Assembly (NCBI RefSeq): GCF_916858675.1
Contig: NZ_CAKASM010000027.1
Location: forward strand, 1-48,123
Source of the DNA: Sphingomonas sp. Leaf21
GTDB taxonomy: Bacteria; Pseudomonadota; Alphaproteobacteria; Sphingomonadales; Sphingomonadaceae
DNA: 48,123 nt
Direction: 5' to 3'
Part shown: positions 44,725 through 48,123 of the stretch, piece after piece
Layout: each line of letters starts with the position of its first letter
Numbering within the stretch: the stretch's first letter is position 1
Made by a program: the position numbers and the translations under genes
The notes under the pieces: model-generated
The model's input: the letters and a program-made list of their open reading frames with translations, nothing else
What the model was told of the DNA's origin: nothing
Databases searched by the model: none

Positions 44725-46524
44725 GTGAAGAAATGCGCAGTAGCGTCTGCGATCGCCATGGCGATCGCGTTGGGTGGTTGCGGTGGCGCGGGCGGGGGCG
44801 TCGGCAGTACCCCGCCGCCGCCGACACCCACGCCCACTCCCACCCCGACACCCGCCAACACGGTCATCACCGACCTGCGCGCGAGCCAGAATTTCACCAA
44901 CGACGCGACGCGCACCGACGTGTCGTTCAATACCGCGTCGCGATCGACCATCTCGGGGCGCGCGGCGTCGACCCCGCTCACCGTCAGCTACGACGCGTCG
45001 ACCAACAGCTATGCGATCACCGGCGGCGGCGTCACCGAAACCTTCACCGACGCCGACAAGCAGACGACCGATATTCCGGGCGAGACGCGCTACGTCCGAC
45101 GGACCGGTAGCGAAGCCAATTATCTGACCTTGGTCACCACGCCCTATTACGGGACTGCCGCGAACCGGTATGTCGGCATGGGCTATGCCCAGCGGAACCT
45201 GCTCTCGACCGATCGGCAGGATACCGGTTTCACCACCTTCACCTATGGCTTCGACACCCCGGCGGGCGGCGTTCCCAGGGTGGGCGGGGGGACGTTCGGG
45301 ACCGACGTGTTCGGCCTGGTCTCGGTTCCGGGCGCCGAGCCCGAGGTCTTCCAGGGGCGGGGGCGGTTCGATGTCGATTTCGTCAACGGCCTCTTCTCGA
45401 CCGCGACCTCGGTCACGCGCACGGGGCTGATTTCCGGTGCCAGCGCGGTCGGCGGCGGTATCGAGCTGAACGGCGGGGGACGGCTGTCCTCGGCGAACGG
45501 CACCTTTTCGGGCGACGTCGTGTATAGCGGCAGCGCGGGCAGCGGCAATCAGATCGGCGGACAGCTTGCCGGGCGCTTCTATGGCCCCAATGCCGAGGAG
45601 ATCGGCGCGACCTTCGCCGGGTCCGCCAGCGACGGCAGTGCGTTCAACGGCGCATTGACCGGGCAACGCGATACCAGCCTGTCCCCGGTCAACACGTCCT
45701 TCGCCCGGATGGTCACGTCGCAGCTCTTCTACCCCGACACCACGACGCTGAGCGTGCGGACGCCGCGCAATGGCGGCACGCCCTACGTCTACGACTATCC
45801 CGGGTTGCTGGGCGTCGCGGTGTCGCGCAGCCAGTTCACCGACAAGACCAGCGGCAATGTCTCCTTCACGCCGCCGACGTCCAATTTCGCGGGGGGCGAC
45901 TATACCGTGACGTCGATCGTCGCCGGGGACGCCAATTTCACCAGCTATGCCAAGACGATCGCGGGTCAGGCGACGCGGCTGGACCTGTACCGGACGGGCA
46001 ACGACAACCGCGAACTGGCGCTGACCTACGCCAGTTTCGGCCGCTATGCGACGACGATCGAAACCGATCCCCTACAATCCGAGGTCGACCGCGCCTTCTT
46101 CGTCTATGGCTTCAACACGCCGACGGGGCTCTTCGCGAACCGGACCGGCACGGCAAGCTATTCGGGCGTCGCCTATGGCGCCGGTGCCGATGCCGGGGGG
46201 ACGATCTACGACGTCACCGGCACCACCAGGATGACGGTCGACTTCGGCAGCCAGTCGCTGACGGGGAGCCTTGCGCTCAACGGACGGAGCGGTGCCAACG
46301 CGATCGACTATGGCGCGTTCGGCTTTGCCGGTAAGCTGTCGGCCAATAGCGCGTCGGCTACGGCGGATATCCGCCGCGATGCCGGGTCGGCGATCGGATC
46401 GATGCTCGTCAATTTCTACGGCCCGTCGGCGACGGAGGCCGGGGGCATATTCCGGCTTCGCGTGCCCGATGGCGTGGGAGCGAACACGCTCATCAACGGG
46501 GCGATCGTCGCGAAGGCGCCGTGA
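44725..46524 (+). CDS. TbpB-like surface lipoprotein with two beta-barrel lobes
   Basis: A 599-residue lipoprotein beginning at GTG 44725 with GGGGGGA just upstream. The lipobox is ALGGC with Cys19. A Gly-rich run then a PTPTPT linker (about 29-42) follows. Two similar halves come next, each ending in a barrel whose tail has the TbpB signature: GRFYGPNAEEIGATF at about 283-297 and VNFYGPSATEAGGIF at about 561-575. TbpB-type proteins sit on the outer face of the outer membrane and catch a ligand for a TonB receptor or host protein. The GTGA overlap with the Slam gene indicates that it is the Slam cargo. No metal- or haem-binding residues can be named. Confidence 0.85.
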   Translation: MKKCAVASAIAMAIALGGCGGAGGGVGSTPPPPTPTPTPTPTPANTVITDLRASQNFTNDATRTDVSFNTASRSTISGRAASTPLTVSYDASTNSYAITGGGVTETFTDADKQTTDIPGETRYVRRTGSEANYLTLVTTPYYGTAANRYVGMGYAQRNLLSTDRQDTGFTTFTYGFDTPAGGVPRVGGGTFGTDVFGLVSVPGAEPEVFQGRGRFDVDFVNGLFSTATSVTRTGLISGASAVGGGIELNGGGRLSSANGTFSGDVVYSGSAGSGNQIGGQLAGRFYGPNAEEIGATFAGSASDGSAFNGALTGQRDTSLSPVNTSFARMVTSQLFYPDTTTLSVRTPRNGGTPYVYDYPGLLGVAVSRSQFTDKTSGNVSFTPPTSNFAGGDYTVTSIVAGDANFTSYAKTIAGQATRLDLYRTGNDNRELALTYASFGRYATTIETDPLQSEVDRAFFVYGFNTPTGLFANRTGTASYSGVAYGAGADAGGTIYDVTGTTRMTVDFGSQSLTGSLALNGRSGANAIDYGAFGFAGKLSANSASATADIRRDAGSAIGSMLVNFYGPSATEAGGIFRLRVPDGVGANTLINGAIVAKAP

Positions 46525-47846
46525 CCGGACGATGCTTCGTGATGGCCTGGTCGCTGGCGGCGTCGCTCGCGTCGCCGGGCGTGGCGACGGCGCAGACCGT
46601 TCCTCCGACTGCGCATGTCGGGGCGATCGACGTCTTCGATCTGGCGGCGCGTGCTGCGGACGACGGACGCGATGCCGACGCCCTGAAGCTCTACGACGCG
46701 CTGTCGCACGATCCCGATGCGGACATCCGCAGCGAGGCGCTGTTCCGCAAGGGCCAGTTGCTGGCTGCCCGAAAGCGGTGGCGCGAGGCGACGCTGGCCT
46801 ATCGCCGGTTGCTGGATGGCAAGCCCGATGCGGCGCGGGTGCGGCTGGAGCTGGCCATGGTGCTCGCCCGGCTGGGTGACGAGATCGGTGCCCGTCGCGA
46901 GTTGCGGCTCGCCCAGGCCGCCGGGTTGCCGCCGGACGTCGCGGAACAGGTGTCGCAATTCTCCCGCGCGCTGCGCAGCCCCAAGCGGATCGGGGGCGCC
47001 TTCGAGGTCACGCTGGCGCCCGATACGAACGTCAATCGCGGGACGCAGGCGCGCACGCTCGACACCGTGATCGCGCCGCTGCTGCTCGACCGCGAGGCAC
47101 GCGAGACGTCCGGCGTCGGGCTGAGATGGCGCGCGTCGGGTTTCGCCAAGCAGCCGGTCACCGATCGCCTGTCCGCAATCGTTCGGGCGACCGGTGCCGC
47201 CGACCTGTATCGCGGCGGCGCGGCGAACGACATATCCGCGACCGGGCTGGCGGGCGTCGAATGGCGCGGCCCGGGTGACCAGCTCGGCCTGACCTATGGC
47301 ATCGGCAGGCGCTGGTATGGCGGCCAGGCCTTTGCGGACACCTATCCGCTCACCGGTGAGTGGCTCCACCAGATCGACCGCGTGACACAGGTCACCGCCA
47401 ACATCAGCCGCAGCGCGATCCGCTATCGGCGCAACCCGCTGCAAGATGGAACGCTCTACGACGGCAATGTCAGCATCGAACATGCCATGTCCGCGCGAAC
47501 CGGCATTGGCGTCGGCGGCGGCGTCACGCGGCAGGGGGCGATCGATCCCAGCTACGCATCCTGGTCCTATGGCCCGCTCGTCTATGGCTGGCGGGAATGG
47601 GGGCGGAGCACGCTGTTCGCGTCGTTCGCCGGTCGGCGGCTGGTCGGGGACGAGCGCAACTTCCTGTTCACCGACAAGCGCAGGGAATGGTTCCTGTCCG
47701 CCCGGACCGGCGTAACCTTGCGACGCTGGTCGGTCCATGGCCTCTCGCCGACCGTCCGCCTGGGCTATGACCGCAATGCGTCCACGGTCGCGATCTACAG
47801 CTATCGTCGCGTCTTCGCCGAGGTCGGCCTGTCGCGAACCTTCTGA
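46521..47846 (+). CDS. Surface lipoprotein assembly modifier (Slam, DUF560), type XI secretion translocon
   Basis: A 441-residue outer-membrane protein predicted to flip lipoproteins to the cell surface. The signal peptide ends near VATAQ (25). Residues about 35-150 are TPR helices (DLAARAADDGRDADALKLYDALS, RRLLDGKPDAARVRLELAMVLARLGD). The linker APDTNVNRGTQ leads into a 14-strand barrel ending in SRTF, with terminal Phe for barrel assembly. This is the DUF560 order. The GTG start overlaps the TbpB-like stop as GTGA. Shorter than neisserial Slam1, but TPR and barrel are both present. It should export the neighbouring lipoprotein. Confidence 0.88.
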   Translation: MTGRCFVMAWSLAASLASPGVATAQTVPPTAHVGAIDVFDLAARAADDGRDADALKLYDALSHDPDADIRSEALFRKGQLLAARKRWREATLAYRRLLDGKPDAARVRLELAMVLARLGDEIGARRELRLAQAAGLPPDVAEQVSQFSRALRSPKRIGGAFEVTLAPDTNVNRGTQARTLDTVIAPLLLDREARETSGVGLRWRASGFAKQPVTDRLSAIVRATGAADLYRGGAANDISATGLAGVEWRGPGDQLGLTYGIGRRWYGGQAFADTYPLTGEWLHQIDRVTQVTANISRSAIRYRRNPLQDGTLYDGNVSIEHAMSARTGIGVGGGVTRQGAIDPSYASWSYGPLVYGWREWGRSTLFASFAGRRLVGDERNFLFTDKRREWFLSARTGVTLRRWSVHGLSPTVRLGYDRNASTVAIYSYRRVFAEVGLSRTF

Positions 47847-47911
47847 AGGACAGGGCAAGGTACACACGCCCACCCATTCGACAAAAAGTTCAAAGCCCCC
47901 AAATTTCGTGC

Positions 47912-47940
47912 TTGACCCCCGCGGCGCACCTACCTAGATA
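47912..47940 (+). promoter_or_regulatory. Strong sigma70-type promoter of an rRNA operon
   Basis: TTGACC (47912-47917) and TAGATA (47935-47940) are separated by exactly 17 bases. The sequence before the -35 (47881-47908) has A/T runs that could act as an UP element. Transcription should start near 47947. Together with boxA downstream, it fits a ribosomal RNA promoter. Confidence 0.75.
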
Positions 47941-47946
47941 CGCCTC

Positions 47947-48123
47947 CACCGGAGAGCGAGCCGATACGGCATCGCACTTCTGGTCGCCAAATGGTCGGAC
48001 AGCCAGAATTCGCTAGAGATAGCGGAGTTCTTGGATGTCCCTCTTTTTGTCGGCTCTTTGACATAGTTGATTGATGAAGGGACATGCGGGCGGCGGCTTG
48101 GCGGTTGTTCGGGGCATTCAAGG
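47947..48123 (+). ncRNA. 5' leader of an rRNA operon (partial), with boxA
   Basis: No coding gene is visible. GGCTCTTTGACAT at 48052-48064 matches the boxA antitermination element (TGCTCTTTAACA) of rRNA leaders. The following stretch (GAAGGGACATGCGGGCGG) resembles sphingomonad rRNA leaders from memory. The mature 16S sequence is not in the window, so the operon itself is inferred. Confidence 0.65.

Overview
The window is GC-rich DNA from an alphaproteobacterium, most likely a sphingomonad (Sphingomonas or a close relative). The evidence is the abundance of TonB-dependent receptors, HWE-type histidine kinases, LOV and rhodopsin genes, dispersed GC-rich palindromes, and the style of the rRNA leader. 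Genes are tightly packed, often with 4-base stop/start overlaps. I saw no insertion sequence, prophage or CRISPR array.

The window begins with the last 30 bases of a tRNA whose 3' end fits initiator tRNA-fMet, followed by a terminator. It ends in what looks like the promoter and leader, including boxA, of an rRNA operon whose 16S gene lies just outside. In this lineage tRNA-fMet usually closes the rRNA operon, so the 48 kb probably lies between two rRNA operons in the same orientation.

Region 1 (0.2-19 kb) is uptake and polymer breakdown. It holds PhoD divergent from a TonB receptor, an autotransporter, a GH115 alpha-glucuronidase, and a minus-strand run of a second TonB receptor, a GH89 alpha-N-acetylglucosaminidase (NAGLU type) and a membrane acetyltransferase of the HGSNAT type. 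A PAP2 acid phosphatase and a GntR/FCD regulator follow. ATTGGT-N3-ACCAAT-like sites upstream of GH115 and between the second receptor and the phosphatase suggest a local regulon. GH89 and the HGSNAT-like enzyme overlap by 4 bases and match the acetylate-then-hydrolyse pair of lysosomal heparan breakdown.

Region 2 (19-31 kb) has divergent glpD and glpK, then a two-component pair (a degenerate NtrC-like regulator and an NtrB/NtrY-like kinase) divergent from an export operon: membrane fusion protein, ABC ATPase, GIN-domain protein, FtsX/MacB-type permease and TolC-like channel.

Region 3 (31-41 kb) is light and stress sensing. A LOV photoreceptor, a CheB-CheR-PAS-HWE kinase and a single-domain receiver form an overlapping minus-strand operon behind a candidate EcfG (general stress) promoter. 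Then come an M61 peptidase, a two-domain retropepsin-like protein, and an operon of a DTG-motif microbial rhodopsin with a Brp/Blh retinal-forming dioxygenase. The rhodopsin Shine-Dalgarno sequence is buried in a perfect 9-bp hairpin.

Region 4 (41-48 kb) has an esterase, a CPA1-type cation/proton antiporter overlapping an OmpA-like lipoprotein, and a TbpB-like surface lipoprotein overlapping a Slam (DUF560) outer-membrane protein, which is a predicted type XI secretion pair.
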